Source of the DNA: Chrysomallon squamiferum
Taxonomy: Eukaryota; Mollusca; Gastropoda; Neomphalida; Peltospiridae
Assembly (NCBI GenBank): GCA_012295275.1
Contig: CM022665.1
Location: 4,325,167 to 4,389,166, forward strand
Direction of reading: 5' to 3'
DNA: 64,000 bases
Under the pieces are notes generated by a model, which worked only from the letters and a program-made list of their open reading frames with translations, was not told the origin of the DNA and ran no database searches. Shown piece by piece: positions 26,304-40,096 of the stretch (positions are counted from its first letter, which is position 1; every line of letters starts with the position of its first letter). The translations under genes and the position numbers were made by a program.

Positions 26304-26408
26304 GTTGCAGTCTGGCTGTCGAGACTACTAGGCCAAAAGATATAGTTTTCTTAAAGAAAGAAAAAACCCATTAAGAATAACTCTGTTATTTATTATAATT
26401 AAACCATT

Positions 26409-26426
26409 TTTTTTTTTTTTAATAAT

Positions 26427-26461
<35 letters not shown>

Positions 26462-26558
26462 AAAAAAAGAGAAGAAAAGTAAACGATAATGATATTGTTT
26501 TTGTTGTCTGACATCCGATATTCGCTTCAGTGCAATATCTGATTATATAAATATACAC

Positions 26559-26590
<32 letters not shown>
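26409..26590 (+). repeat. Poly-T then two long poly-A tracts
   Basis: T13 near 26,409, an A-run at about 26,430-26,459 and another at about 26,562-26,590. Confidence 0.95.
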
Positions 26591-26592
<2 letters not shown>

Positions 26593-29500
26593 ATTATGAT
26601 TACTGATTTTATATAATTATCCAGGAGAAAACATCTTCCACACTGGAACCCAAAGAGAAATGTTGGATGGTTTCGGAAGCAAACAGTCCCCACCCCCCCA
26701 AAACAAACAACAATGTACGAAAATAATGGAGCAGAAAGAAAATCTTTTATACAGCATGCACTCAATGAATCAAAGATAGATACATACATACATACGTTCA
26801 TTTATAATTAAATTATGTAGTATATAGAACTTCACGTTTTCAGCATTTTTTAAAATCAAATAATCAGTACCCTCTCTGTCCATTTTTGATAGCTGAAACA
26901 TTTCAAGGCAGCGATGATATAAACAGATGAAGCATTTGGCAGGCAATAAAATAAAATTGTGAAAAGACCCATTAACGACAAGAAGTGTCGGAACGGCTAA
27001 CGAACCCTCGACGATAATGGTGTGAATTCAACGTGACAAAACGTCATCCTGAAATGACTTCTATTGACGTCTGCACAAAAACCAGACGGTAACCATCTTA
27101 TTGATTATCCAGTGATACGTGCGACCCACTAACAGCTCAGGGCAATGAATATCAGAACTGTTTTGAAAAGTGCGGTAACCCAAAGATGGGGACAAAAAAA
27201 ATAACAGAAGAACAATCAAAAACAAAACAATTTTTTTTTTTTTTTTTTTATAGAATGCGTTTGAGCGAGTTAGATTAAGAACAAGAAAATAAAATAATTT
27301 CCCGATATCAAAGTAGAAAATCGTTTCATTCATGATATATATATATATATATTTTGTTGCAAAAAAACCCCACCTCAATATCCATATGTGAGTTCTTCTT
27401 AGTGCTGTATTGAAACTAAGCTATTGTTTCTTGTTTATAAGCTATTGATCCCACATAGGTTAATGTGGAAGAAATAGTTTGGTAATCAAACTTTGTTATC
27501 TGCCAAAGCAGCCGTGAGCTAGCAGTATCTGGGATCTTTGAAAGTCATTAATACCAGATTGTTTATGTTATGGTTTGGGAAGTGGAATTTACTTGTCGAA
27601 GATTTGATTTCTTTTAAATTTATATAGAAGTATAACTGGAAAAAAAGGGGTTAAAAAAAAAAATAGCCTAAAACCATTTTTCATTTAAACAGAGATAATT
27701 TATGTATCGTTACAATACGGCTGTACAAATAACACGTGTCACTTTTCTAGTGTTAACATCATTAGAAGAACAACGCTTATCAGGCGCAGTTGGAGAGTGA
27801 CACATAACTGTCCATTACTGGAGTCTTACACAACATTTAATGTGATATACTGCCTTGTTTCTGGAGCAATAAAATCGATCTGCGGCTCTAAAAGTGATAA
27901 AAAGGCAATAGTAAGCGACACTGCGTTCACGTCGTGGAAGTAATGACAACTACTGGACGAAAGACGTCACTCTTGTAGACAATTTACTTTCGCCTGTATA
28001 CCTAGTCTCATGGAACCGATGATGTGCTAGGGCCAAAAATAATTTCTAATATATCGAAAGGCAAATTGTTTCCAGCACATCAAGTTTTTGGTCATCTGAC
28101 AGTCATTTGTTACTCAAATTAAATTTCGCTCTTGTTCTTGTATCTGGTTTTTACCGAATCTTCGTTGGTGCATTCGTGCGAATACTGAACAAAGAAACTA
28201 CCACGCGCACGCTTCGCTGAAGTCCCAGCGATAATTTAAAAGATGTTGACTTAGTTTGACGCAAGTCTTATATGAGTTTTGTTTCCAATAAAGCCAATAA
28301 CCACACAGTTAAACTTTTTCAGCCCCGAAAAGCTAAAATCAAAACAAAATCTTTCGTTTACCTCAGTAGAAGCTGAATCCCTGTTATTATAATAAGAAAA
28401 CAGGAAATTAAGAAAATTAATTTTAGACTTCAAACAGTCCTTTTTGCATTCTTTTTCTAGATGCTGATACCGATCAATAATACACTGGGTTTACAAGACT
28501 TGACAAAAAAAACCCCAAAAAAATAAAAAAAAATAATAATAATAAAAAACTAAATAAAGATAAATAAAGAAAATAAAGAAAATATTTTTGATCTGAAATG
28601 TTCTTTCCTACTGTTTCCTAATTGATATAATACGATAACTCCAAATTGTGAAGTCTACGAGTTGCATGCTTTTCCAACGTCAGTGTTCTGAACATCAATA
28701 CATTAATTTTCTTAGACCAGGAAAACGAAAGTAATTGATCTGAAACTAAAGCAGTTGTATACAATGCATCCCAGACGCTATGTCTGTTATTTCGAGATAC
28801 TGTTTCCGAAAACCAAGATTAATTTTCTTAGACCAGAGAATCTCATTATTTTAAAATTTAAAGAAAAAAAAATGTCTTCTAAAAAGTTGTATCCGATTGA
28901 ATAAAATAATAAAACTCAGAAATAAATAAACCTAAGATGTACATCGGTTCAAACATTTGTGAAACATGCTTTACCTAGCTGTTGATTCTGAATACAAAGA
29001 CACAGGTTTATTTAGAGTAACTGATTCAAAGTCGTTTTAAAAACAGTTGTATCCGAATTAATGCAGTTAAAAAATCATATTAAAAAAAAAAAACCAGCGA
29101 AATGATACGGGTCAGAATGACTTTCAGCGCAAAATGTCATAAGGCATGCACTTCCGATTTACACATTTTCAACGACAAAACGTCAAAGCAGTTCGTAGTT
29201 TTATTTACTTTTAACATTGCCAGTAAAATTAAACCGAAAAACGTCTCAGGTTACAGCCAAAACAAAAACCTGAAATGGAACGAACTTGTAATCGGACATG
29301 AATGTTTTTGTAATAACTCTGAAGAGATGTAAAATCGAAGATGTATATTGTTATATCGCGTAAGTTAGACATTAATGATGATATAAAACAACAACTATAC
29401 TAAAACAATATTGATTACTGCAGACTTCTTTGTATGACATCACTAGCGACAAAAGCATTTTTAAGTGCAGTTCAAACAACGATTGCCAGTACTTATCGAA

Positions 29501-29804
29501 AACATTGCATTGTTGTTGCACAGCATAGCGACCGCATCACCGTGAAATGTAAATCCATTTCACATAGCTGTGCTAGATTACCAAAAACCTTCAGCATTTA
29601 AAAATACTGATGACACAGCTTATGACGAATGCTCTGGTTAGTCTTGCTGCATACCAGATTAATCGTGCAATGAAATAACAGATCCCAGATAAAAGGAAAA
29701 AGTATTTGTCTTTATGAATGAAAGCAGTCATTTTCTTTTCGTCTAATTTTATTGGAAAAAAGAAAAGAAAAGAAAAATTGTTCTTGTCTTTGGCTTTTCG
29801 TATT

Positions 29805-29881
29805 TATTGTTATTATTATTACTGTTATTGTTGTTGTTGTTATTATTATTATCATATTATTATTATTATTATTATTATTAA
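29805..29881 (+). repeat. (TTA/TTG)n trinucleotide
   Basis: TTATTGTTATTATTATTACTG, then TTG and TTA triplets; the opposite-strand counterpart of the AAT arrays elsewhere. Confidence 0.9.
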
Positions 29882-29999
29882 TTTCCTCTTAGTAGCAATA
29901 CACTTTTGATTCTGCCAATAAGTTATTCAACAAAAGAGAGACAAAATGAGAATCATGACCCTTCCATCAGAAGTCAGATGACGTATAAAATCTGACAGG

Positions 30000-31300
30000 G
30001 TTGTCGTTTAGGTGTATCACGCTGAGCACTGGTAGGGGAAATGTACGTATACTGAACCCCTAACTTCTGAACTTCATTGCTCAGTCAGATGGAATCAATG
30101 AAGATTAGTCTAGTTGTAGTTGATAGATGTTAGATGCCTTAAGACCCTCGTAAAGAAAACAAAATAACTTATGAACTCCAAGTTTTATGGAACAAATAAA
30201 ACATATTGACAAAGGTTCAATTTAGGGCCCCCGTGACTTATGTTGAACCTGTCGGATCTTATATTGAATCTGGGTTCAATATAAGGACAAAGTAGTTCAA
30301 TATAGGGAATTCTGAGTATCTTTTGTAATTTTCATTTTCAATACATCATCCTTTGCCTAACTGAGACTCCTGCACCACAGAATTAGAAAAATAAAAACGA
30401 AGGAAGGAATAAACATCAGTTCAAAACAGCATATTCAATGTGTCAGCTATATTGTCCAGATTCTCACATAAGCTGATCGTCGTATGTGATCGCAGCGTAT
30501 CTGACTGTGTCAACTAGGAAGTCAACTGAATGTCCATCCTCATCTCTGACAATATTTTGAAGTTGTGGTGTTTGTCTGGCTATTTACAGATCTGTAGAAG
30601 CCTCGACCATCCGGATTTGTTGGTACTAGCTTCGAAGAGATAAGAGAGACATTAGTGTTGTTACTGTCGGGTCATTATGGCTCACGGTGCTCTTCTCTCT
30701 GGGACCACGACTCATAGCTGGTATTTTCAGGTTCGAATATTCATTTACGGATTCGGGCGGAGCACAGAGCTGTTCAGGTTCAGTAGTGTTGTTGTTGTCG
30801 CCACGATTATGTTGTCTCTGTGACGAGACATTCTGTTGTTCGGACACTGTATCTGAACTTTCCACTTCAAATGCCGCAATATTTCGACCGGTAGTTCAGT
30901 ATAGGGATGACGTGATGGTTCAGTATAGGACTCTGGACATAAAAAATACTCGCATGTATTTTTTCGGACGCGGCGTGAAATTCAACTTTTTCGATCCTCA
31001 TTTCCAAAGACTATATCCTAGCCTACAAATATGTAATATGCTACATTTGCACCTATACACCCACCAGCACTACACACCTAGAAAAATAGCAAAAGGTTAC
31101 ATTTACATGAGCGAAATATGATTTTTCCACATCTTTCTCGCATCGGTTGACCTTCCGCTATTTTTAATATCACACAATGCACGATGACGACCGAAGTATC
31201 ACGCAACTGTGGTAAAACACCTTTCAGACAGTCAGAGAAATGCCATAGGTTCAATATAGGTACAGCTTCAATTATTGTTGAGGACAGAAACAAATTCGAT
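30000..31300 (-). other. Island with recurrent GTTCAATATAGG motif and coding-like minus frames
   Basis: Motif copies: GTATACTGAAC (30,047), GGTTCAATTTAGGG (30,214), the inverted repeat at 30,258-30,285, GTTCAATATAGG (30,295 and 31,249), GTTCAGTATAGG (30,894 and 30,919). On the minus strand a frame at 30,626-30,895 is open for 89 codons and is rich in S, N, T, E, P and Q (including SSDTVSEQQNVSSQRQHN and PPESVNEYSNLKIP), as in a disordered tail. Another frame covers 31,078-31,293. They are in different frames without convincing splice sites. The island may be a decayed gene or mobile element of unknown family. No domain is recognisable. Confidence 0.3.
30258..30285. repeat. Inverted repeat, 11-bp arms
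   Basis: CTTATATTGAA (30,258-30,268) and TTCAATATAAG (30,275-30,285) are exact reverse complements separated by six bases. Both arms are versions of the motif that recurs through the 30-31.3 kb island. Confidence 0.85.
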
Positions 31301-31417
31301 TTTTCTTCCGACGTACTGGTAAAGAAGGATTTAAAAAAATAAAATAAAAGGACATTCTCGTGTACTTAGGGAATGTTTTGTTTTATCAGGTTACTTTCAT
31401 ATTTTCAATAACAAATA

Positions 31418-31429
31418 CTACTACTACTG

Positions 31430-31480
<51 letters not shown>

Positions 31481-31513
31481 ATAATAATAAAAATAATGAT
31501 GATGATAATGATG
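31418..31513 (+). repeat. (ACT)~20 then AAT and GAT triplets
   Basis: Three successive triplet types in one triplet-phased block. Confidence 0.95.
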
Positions 31514-31950
31514 ATGACAATGATGAATACATAAATAAAGAATAAAAATCATTTTTCTTTTCTTATTGTGTAAAAATACTAAATGTCTTTGCAAAATGGA
31601 AATTACAGCTGTGTTTGTCCGAGCCCCAGGCTAAATCTAACTCTGTTGATGGAAAAGTCCTCTTTTAAATGTCACATTTTGACCTCCTCTGTTTTGCCTC
31701 TTACTAGACATTAATAACGAACATGAGTGCTTAGTGTGACATTTTAAGAAAACAGAACCATCATTATAACTGTCTAAAAAAATATCAATAAAAACGAAAT
31801 TATACGTTTTTACGAAAGAAAGGTTATAAGCTTAATAAATACTAATTGACATTATCCAGCTCGCTAAAAGTTTAAGTGCTTTTATCAGACATAATTATAC
31901 GTGTACTCACAAAAACTAGTATAGTTTTCTTTTCAAACCCGTCACATTGC

Positions 31951-31977
31951 AAAAAAAAAAAAAAAAAAAAAAAAAAA
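31951..31977 (+). repeat. Poly-A tract (27)
   Basis: Uninterrupted A-run. Confidence 0.95.
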
Positions 31978-32180
31978 GTTAGGGATTGCTGACAAAGAAA
32001 ATTAAGATAATAAAATAAACTGTGCTAAATATTTTAAGATACAATAGTGTAATGTATTCAAGAAGTAAGCTATTACTGCAATGAACAAACATTAATGTTC
32101 AAGACTTTAAGAAGATTCCTTTAGACAGTATCATTCTTTGTCACTTGTCCAGTGTTTTATTTTTCCATGAAGACAAGGAC

Positions 32181-32240
32181 TGTAACTCAGCAGTTAGAGC
32201 AGCTGACATAAATATGATAGTCGTAAGAATATCTATTTGT
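32181..32240 (+). mobile_element. tRNA-like relic (SINE head or tRNA pseudogene)
   Basis: The stretch beginning TAACTCAGCAGTTAGAGC resembles the D-arm of tRNAs of the TAGCTCAGTNGGTAGAGC type. An anticodon-arm-like segment (AGCTGACATAAATATGATAG) and GTCGTAAG follow. The T-arm/B-box region is not recognisable at the expected position, so it is neither a functional tRNA nor an active Pol III promoter. Resemblance to a short, common tRNA segment could be chance. Confidence 0.35.
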
Positions 32241-34107
32241 CCACTGAAATGTGCTAATACTGCACGACTAAGTATCGAAGACCATCGTATGTACATTCCT
32301 GTCAATATGAGAATGCAAACAGCCGTTCCATTGCTGCTAATAAATAAGTTACTGTAGCGACATTTCTCTCTCATACATTCTCAGGAATAAACTGTTTTGC
32401 TATAAATTATAAACAAATATTCATTTAATTCGTTTACTGCTAGCAATATGTCATCAGTAAGTGATCGTGTATATCATTACTCTAGACCGTTTTTGTGCGT
32501 ACATCAAAGCCATGTCTTTAGTTCAGAATATTTGTCTTGTGTAAAGTATATCTTTTCCTTGGTATGAGAAGGATTTCATGAAACACACCTCCAAAATCGT
32601 TAATCTGAAACGTGTCAGTGAACAAATGGTCATTCAAGGCATCGTGTTTCATCGAGCAATGAACTTCAGGCAATCAAATCTGTTCCATATTTGATCAAAT
32701 ATTTGATTTATATCTAATGTATTGAAACTAGTGACGCTAGGGACATCATAACAAAATTTACGTTCCACAGCTGCTGTTAGTTTAAACTAGCAGTAGCATC
32801 TGTGAACTCCTGCGTACCGAGTATCCCAGTCTGCGGTCACCAGCATGTTTCATAACACATGCTCCTTAAAGTAATAGTAAACATGCTTTGACTCTGTTAT
32901 ACGAACAAATGAACTAAGTAGTGACAAAACATATTATTCATGTATGTGATCGTTTAGTTAGCTAATTCAGAAAAACGAAGAAGAAAAGAATGAAAAATGT
33001 ACCTAATATATATATGTATTATGTATTATATTCAGCGTATTATAATATAAACAGGTATTTGTGCTTTGTTATTCAATTATGATATGAGAGTCCTAGACTA
33101 ATGCTACGGGAAAAATCATTAGATTTGTCTTTTGTTATTCTGCATCTTCCTTCCTGTTTCCTGTCTTACATTATTACATAGATGCACGTACATGATTTGT
33201 AATGCACATAAACGACGTTACTGCAGAAACTCAAAACTGATAATGACTATTATGTGATATTTCCCTCTAGTCGTTGTTTTAAAAACGTTTCGATGCATAC
33301 GTTTATAATAAATTACCTCTACAGCTGAAGAGCTAAAATAATTTCCGCTTCCGTTTTCTAGGCACTCTTTCTCTCTGGCCAGAAACGAGGTTACGTTTAC
33401 AAATGCACACCCATATGAAGAACCAGACTGCTCAAATCTTTGACTTTGACCGAATGTTGGCTGATTCCATCGCTGTTTCGCGTGATAAGTTATAGCTTAA
33501 TATAACAAGAATTGGGATTCATTGTGATTTATGCGGCGATCGTTACAGGGATTAAACGTAGGAGCTTGATTTATTTCGTAGGATGTTACCCACCATTTTA
33601 GTCCATTAGTTCTATGTAGGGACTGTGTATTCAAACTAGAAGAAAAAAAGTGTAAGGATTCAAGTCAAACTAGTTATTATCAAGACAGGAATTGATTTAG
33701 TTATCATGTTTCGAAACGAACTACACGCAAACATGCGATTTTGCATTAACAGTAATGATTCAGTACTGCCGTTATATGAAGACATATCTTTAACTGATAT
33801 TAAAGTATTGTTAACAATATTTATATGTATGCAGCTTGTATCGATAACTGATGATTCTGTACTGTTTATGATATAGTCCATGATCCGGTTTTGTTCGTTT
33901 ATGTGCATGGGGTAGTAGTCCTATAATTAATAATACAGTTTTGTCAGCTGATGTGTAGGCACCTCTATAATAAATGATTTAGCACTGGAAATTTATATGA
34001 TGTGTATATAATTTATGTACATGTACTAGTATACGCAGCTTTATAACTGATGACTGTAAATATGTGTGTACAAAGGCATATGCCTATCTGTCTTTATATG
34101 TGAATGT

Positions 34108-34213
<106 letters not shown>

Positions 34214-35089
34214 CTCACTACTTTTCTGTGTGTCTCTTTAGGTATACTCTTGCGTTGGTGTTAATGCATCATCTGTATGTTAGTCAGTTTGTATCGGTCA
34301 TGTGCTTTCTTCTTGAATCCAACCATTCGTTACTGTTCGGACTGTCCTGCCGCGTGATCGGATCTTCTGACGTGCAAACTGGATTAATAAGACGTTTGGA
34401 GCACGGACAACGTCATGCCGTCAAGTGTACTGGAAAATAGGTTAATCTTGGAAATGGGCCGATTTCTTCAATCCACTTTACTTTTATTAGCTTGCCAGCA
34501 CAATAATCAAGTTTACAGGTCCTGTAATTCGCGTTGTAACAGCTTTTTAACGTCCGTGAAAGTCCATCTCATCAGGGCTTATAAATCCATAATGTCTGTC
34601 CACGTTACAGTCTCATTTGTAGATTTGCATCAATTTAAAAAAAAAAAAAAAAGTTTTGAGCAACATTAAATAGAATGGGAACCTAAATATTATTAAAATA
34701 CCCTCGTTTGACGCGCTCGACATTTTTTTGCAGACTATACATTTGGGCGCCATGTTTATTTTTCCCGGATATCACCAACCCAACGTCATCTACCTTAATA
34801 CCCACCAGTCATTAATTCGTACCCACTGGACACAGCAGTGTGTATTTAGACTGTGTAATGTACATCATAAAGAAGACAATAACCGCATTAAAACTAGTTC
34901 AGTACTGACACAAATACCAGAGACTGGGTTTGGATAATAAAGACTAACTTGCACTAACAGTGCAAAGCCAGACATTTCACGTTCCCTGTCTCTGTATTTC
35001 TCTCTTTCTGATTCTGTTGATCTGACTTTCTTTGCGTCTCTTTGTCTCAATGTGTGTGTGTGTACGCCCGCGAGTATGTGTATGTAAAC

Positions 35090-35152
35090 ATAAATGTATG
35101 TATGTACGTACGGTATGTATATATTTATGTATGTATGTATATATATATATGT
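35090..35152 (+). repeat. GTAT/TA repeat
   Basis: GTATGTATGTAC, GTATGTATGTATATATATAT and related tetranucleotides. Confidence 0.9.
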
Positions 35153-38100
35153 ATATTAAATAGAAAAAGATTAGATTTCTTTTTTAAATTATAATAAATC
35201 AGTTTTGGTGATTATTATTATCCTAATTGAACGTTACCCGGTCGAAATTAATGAGCTGCTCATTTTTTTCTAGTTTCTCATCAAATTCCAGTTACACGAC
35301 CTCGTGTTTCAAAACAGAACAACAGCCAGAACTTGCACTGAACACAGAGTAAAACTTACGCGACGTTTAGAACCAGTGTTACAAATCCGCTTAGCTGAAA
35401 ATCTTTTTGTCAATAAAAAGGAAATGAACTCTTGGTATCAGAACAGCGATTAGAGCGAGAAGGAAAGATTTGTTGATGGAAATACTGTACCTCGAGACGC
35501 TCTATTTATAAACAATGCCACTGGAAGGAAGGGAAAGGAAATGAACAATTGTGAAACTATGCCAGTGTAGGTTGTTTGCACAATAACTGTTGATTATGAA
35601 ATCTTTGATCTCTGAGATGCATCGTTGACAATAACATTAAAGAAAGTAGATCATGACACAGATTTTTATTACGTGATTTTTTTCTTTAACCCGTTTCGCA
35701 GCGAGGATTTAAAAACACCAAGTTATTAGTTCCTGAAATACGTTGGTATATTGTATTTACAGATCTACCTATATACCTAACAAAGTTTAGAAATACCTAC
35801 CTACCTACCTACCTACGCACTAATAGTTAGAAATATATATGCAATACAAAGATTGTACAAAAACACACCTAGAGACTAACTACCTACAAAAATAACACAT
35901 TCATACAAACATAAAAAAACACAAAAACATGTATGACTACTTTGACATTAACTTTTTTTGTCCAGTGGTAGCCCATGCAGCTTATAAAATCTGCTATCAA
36001 TAAATGAAAAAAGGTAGTTCATATATGATTACATATACGCAAGAACAGAAACTGGCCATTTTTTATGTTTTTAGTAGTACAGTAAAGAAATAAATAATGA
36101 TATTATTTAAAAGTATAACAGGTGTATCTAAGCTCTTTGCACGTGTCGTCACAGTTAGTGGAGTATCAGCTTTGCGTGTCGCTGGGCTATTTCCAAGGGT
36201 TGTGAACATACTTTTCTGCAAATCAGATAAATAAAAGATTCACCGAGGCTAATCAAAGAAGTGACCCACTGAGTATGGCAGCGGGTTTCTATCTTATCAT
36301 CTGTGTGGCCCTGAACCATATGTATGACTGTATATTAAAACAGTTTTCAATGTGTCGTTAAATAAAATACGGTTTGTTTTGTTTTCTGTTTTTCTCTGTG
36401 GTCTGCACAGTGCAGTTTTACTTCACTTTAAAGAAACATCGGAACTCTTCTACAAAAAATAACCAACAAAAAAGACAACAACAAAAGACAACAACAGCAA
36501 CAACAACAACAAAAACCCAGCTGCAGTGACTAGACAGATCATCATATTTATTATTTATTTAGACTTCGTCTCATTATTGTTTATTATTTATTTAGACATC
36601 ATGTCGCATCTGTGCATTTAAAATAAATCACACTTGTTATCTCAGTGCGGAACTGCAGACGGAACACAGTAATTAAATTAAAAAAAAAAGAAAATCGAGT
36701 TAATGTCTAGCCGGAATCACAACTTTTTATAATCTACCGGTTCTTAATGTACATTCGTAATCAGTATAGATGGTTTTTTTTCTTCATTTTTTCTTTCCAT
36801 TTCGCATTAATCTTAACTGTCAGCGGAGAACTAATGCAAAAAACAAAACCCCAAAAGAAGAGACAAAGAAACAACAAATAAATAAATAAATAAATATACT
36901 TACGCACACTATTTTAAGACGCATAATATTAACTGGTGAAGTGTTATATATTTGTAAGGCTCTGAAACGTAAACAATTACGGGGCCCTTCGCTAGTAACA
37001 GCGAGGTCTGGGTTACTACTCTCATCTTCTGTGGCAGTGCTCAATGACACGTTTTACAAATTTAGTCACATCTCAGATTATGATTAAAATTTTGAAGAAA
37101 TATGGACTAAAGTCCCTTCTGGGAGCCATCTGGGATTAGGGGCCCTAATGCTTAAGCTTCATTTAATTTAATAATACATCCGCCTCTGTATATAAAAATG
37201 GTTTAATGAACTGTACTACTTTCGCTATTACTATAAGCGGTTTTGTTTTAATTCTGGAGCTATCTGAGTGAGTATAAAACTAAAAATTGTTTATGAAGAT
37301 CCTAAATTATAATCTCAGATTGCAAACTGTTAATACTTGCGTTCATTGAATTCTCTTATGGTATCTCTATGTTATGGAAATGAAATATGTAACTGTTAAA
37401 AGGAATTACAAACTGTTTATTCCGTAACATAAACATGTTGTAAAGAAAACTATTTTTTTTTTTTCATTTTCTATTTTCTCTTCTTTAAAGGGCTTTCGGT
37501 AATATTTCTTTATTCCCTCAACAGCTTCAAACAAGTTTAAATCAAACAGTTATTAATTAATTATGGCATCAACGTGTATTCCAGCGCTAAGCATGAAATC
37601 TCATTTGATCATCCCAGTACAATTATATTAGTACGGAAGCGAAGTCTTAGTCTTGTTTCAGAAACTATTACAATATGTCAAGGATAAGGATAGAAGACTA
37701 CATCAGCTTATATCACTTAATAATAATTAAAAAAAAGATAGGTAAATATTGGGTTAAATGTCAAGGTAATGGTATTTGCCCAGTACTTCATTTGTTATTT
37801 GACTTGTAAAAGGTTTTTTTCTAACCCAGTGGTTACAAAACACAGAACAAAGGGTGAAGATTATTGAATCAGTTCCGTAATCCAAATCGGGATATTTATC
37901 TTCTGTGTCATAAGAGTTTTTATTTCATAGTTAAAATCAGAACAAAAGCAGTGATATTGGTTTATGAAATATGTTGGTACGTGTTCTCATGTTTATGGAA
38001 AGATGAATCTTTAAAATCCCTTGTTGGTCATCGTGGATGTTCTCTTTAATTATTTACGTGATTCGTGATGATATTATGCATGATGCCACCTAACCGTCGA

Positions 38101-38552
38101 TCAAGAATGCATTAAGTAAATAGTTAAATAAACATTTATTTCAGAACTACTTTTACTTACAAGTGTTCTTATGAGAAGCGATCCTGTGATCTTTCTTGCC
38201 TCTGAAGTTCTACCTTACAGAAATGGTAATGTCAGTAGTAGGTATACCATTACCGCATTTACTCCGACATAAACGCCACCTTTCAGAGCGTGTGACATTT
38301 AACATGAGGTTCACCTTTGACTGAACCAATGATTGGATGGTAATTTTCTGCAAGTCACCGACTTGTCGTTATCTGACGACAGGCCATCATTGTTGTGTCA
38401 GAAACGAATGTTAACAAGCTCTAGGCAAACAGATGTTATTGTATGTCAGATAGCGTGGATAATTTGAAATTGTAAAGAAATAAGAAATACGTAGAAATAA
38501 TGCTACTAGAAGTAATTTCAAAAAGGATAGAGTATAAGACGATACGTACAGT

Positions 38553-38756
<204 letters not shown>

Positions 38757-40070
38757 CAAGAACAGGCTAAAGGAGACAAACATAAACTGACAGACAGAAT
38801 TTAGATACATATATACATGTAAAGATGTATACACATATAAAAATATATTTAAAAAGGATGCATAAAACATGTAAACAATTTACAAAGAACACTAACGAAC
38901 TGTTCCATTTACAGCACTATAGTTATGTATACATGGATTAAATGATGCACATCTTATCTAATCTCTATATGGCGCACTATTCCTTTAATTAATTAAGTCA
39001 TGTTGATTTATCGTAAAACCTTTCCAATCATTTTCCATCTTACCTTATTCGGTGTGTCTTGACAAAACTAATGAAATATGTGACAACGTGACTCTAATGA
39101 AGTAAACTGTCTGATTAAGGCATTATGTACTTTTTTTTTTTTTTTTTTTAGTGCGTCGATATTAAACGAGTATCAGCTTCTTTCTAAACAACAAAAAATA
39201 TACAATGAAATGAAATTAAAATCCAATGTAGGCTGGAACATAATATTATTAAGTCTACGACTGTTTATGTGTCTGTCTGGGATTTTTAATTTTTTTTTTT
39301 TTTTTTTTTTCATATACATTTTAATATCTAGATGCCTTTGTAATATAACAAAACGAGAAATTTTTGCACTACATTCTGTAGAAGAAAAAGGCTGGCCTTA
39401 ATACTTTAATGTTTCTATTTATGATATTAATAAGAATGATACAGTTTCTCTATCTCCAGGCGACTCAGATAATAGGGAGTCTAATGCTGTTACGACGCGG
39501 AACACTGGGAGGTGTGTATGTAATGGAAATCAGCGCCATTACTACACAGAAACAGAAACCCACGCAACACAAGACACAGAGAGAAGGTCATGCAGGTTAC
39601 ATGGTTCAAGTCGTCAGATTTATGATGATAGTGTCACAGCTATAACATTCTTAATCTGAATCCATTTTGCAAGATAGAACTACCATTAAAATATCAATAG
39701 CAGTTTCTGATAGAATATTGGAAAAAGATGAAGGAAAAAGTGATGCTAAGGGTCTCTGTAAATATGTAAAGACAAAATGTGCCCTGTTTAGTGTTTTGAA
39801 AAAGTGAATGTAAATGCGCTAAACTGGTTCCCGGAGGCTGCAGTTTTTCCCGCTTTCAATTCCTGTTTCAGACCTTTGGCTTTATTGGTACTAAACTTTG
39901 CATGTCATGAAAACAGCCAAAGTTTTTCTTTTTTTCTTATAATGCACATGTTATTATCTTTTGACAGTTCAAGACCTTTTGAAGCACGTCTCTATTTCTT
40001 TAACAGTAATAAGTTGTGGAAATGGAAAATTATATTTCTGTTTTATTCCTGCGGCTTGAATCGTTTTACA

Positions 40071-40096
40071 AAAAAAAAAAAAAAAAAAAAAAAAAA
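40071..40096 (+). repeat. Poly-A tract (~26)
   Basis: Uninterrupted A-run. Confidence 0.95.

Larger units (their letters stand above)
21951..29999. other. Intergenic stretch, no supported gene
   Basis: Between the 35-bp satellite and the 30-kb island there are only simple repeats, the palindrome at 26,286 and anonymous DNA. The stretch 26,140-26,340 has a faintly transposase-like, stop-interrupted reading (see findings). A 76-codon frame at 29,102-29,332 (plus) has an ATG but no recognisable features. Confidence 0.6.
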
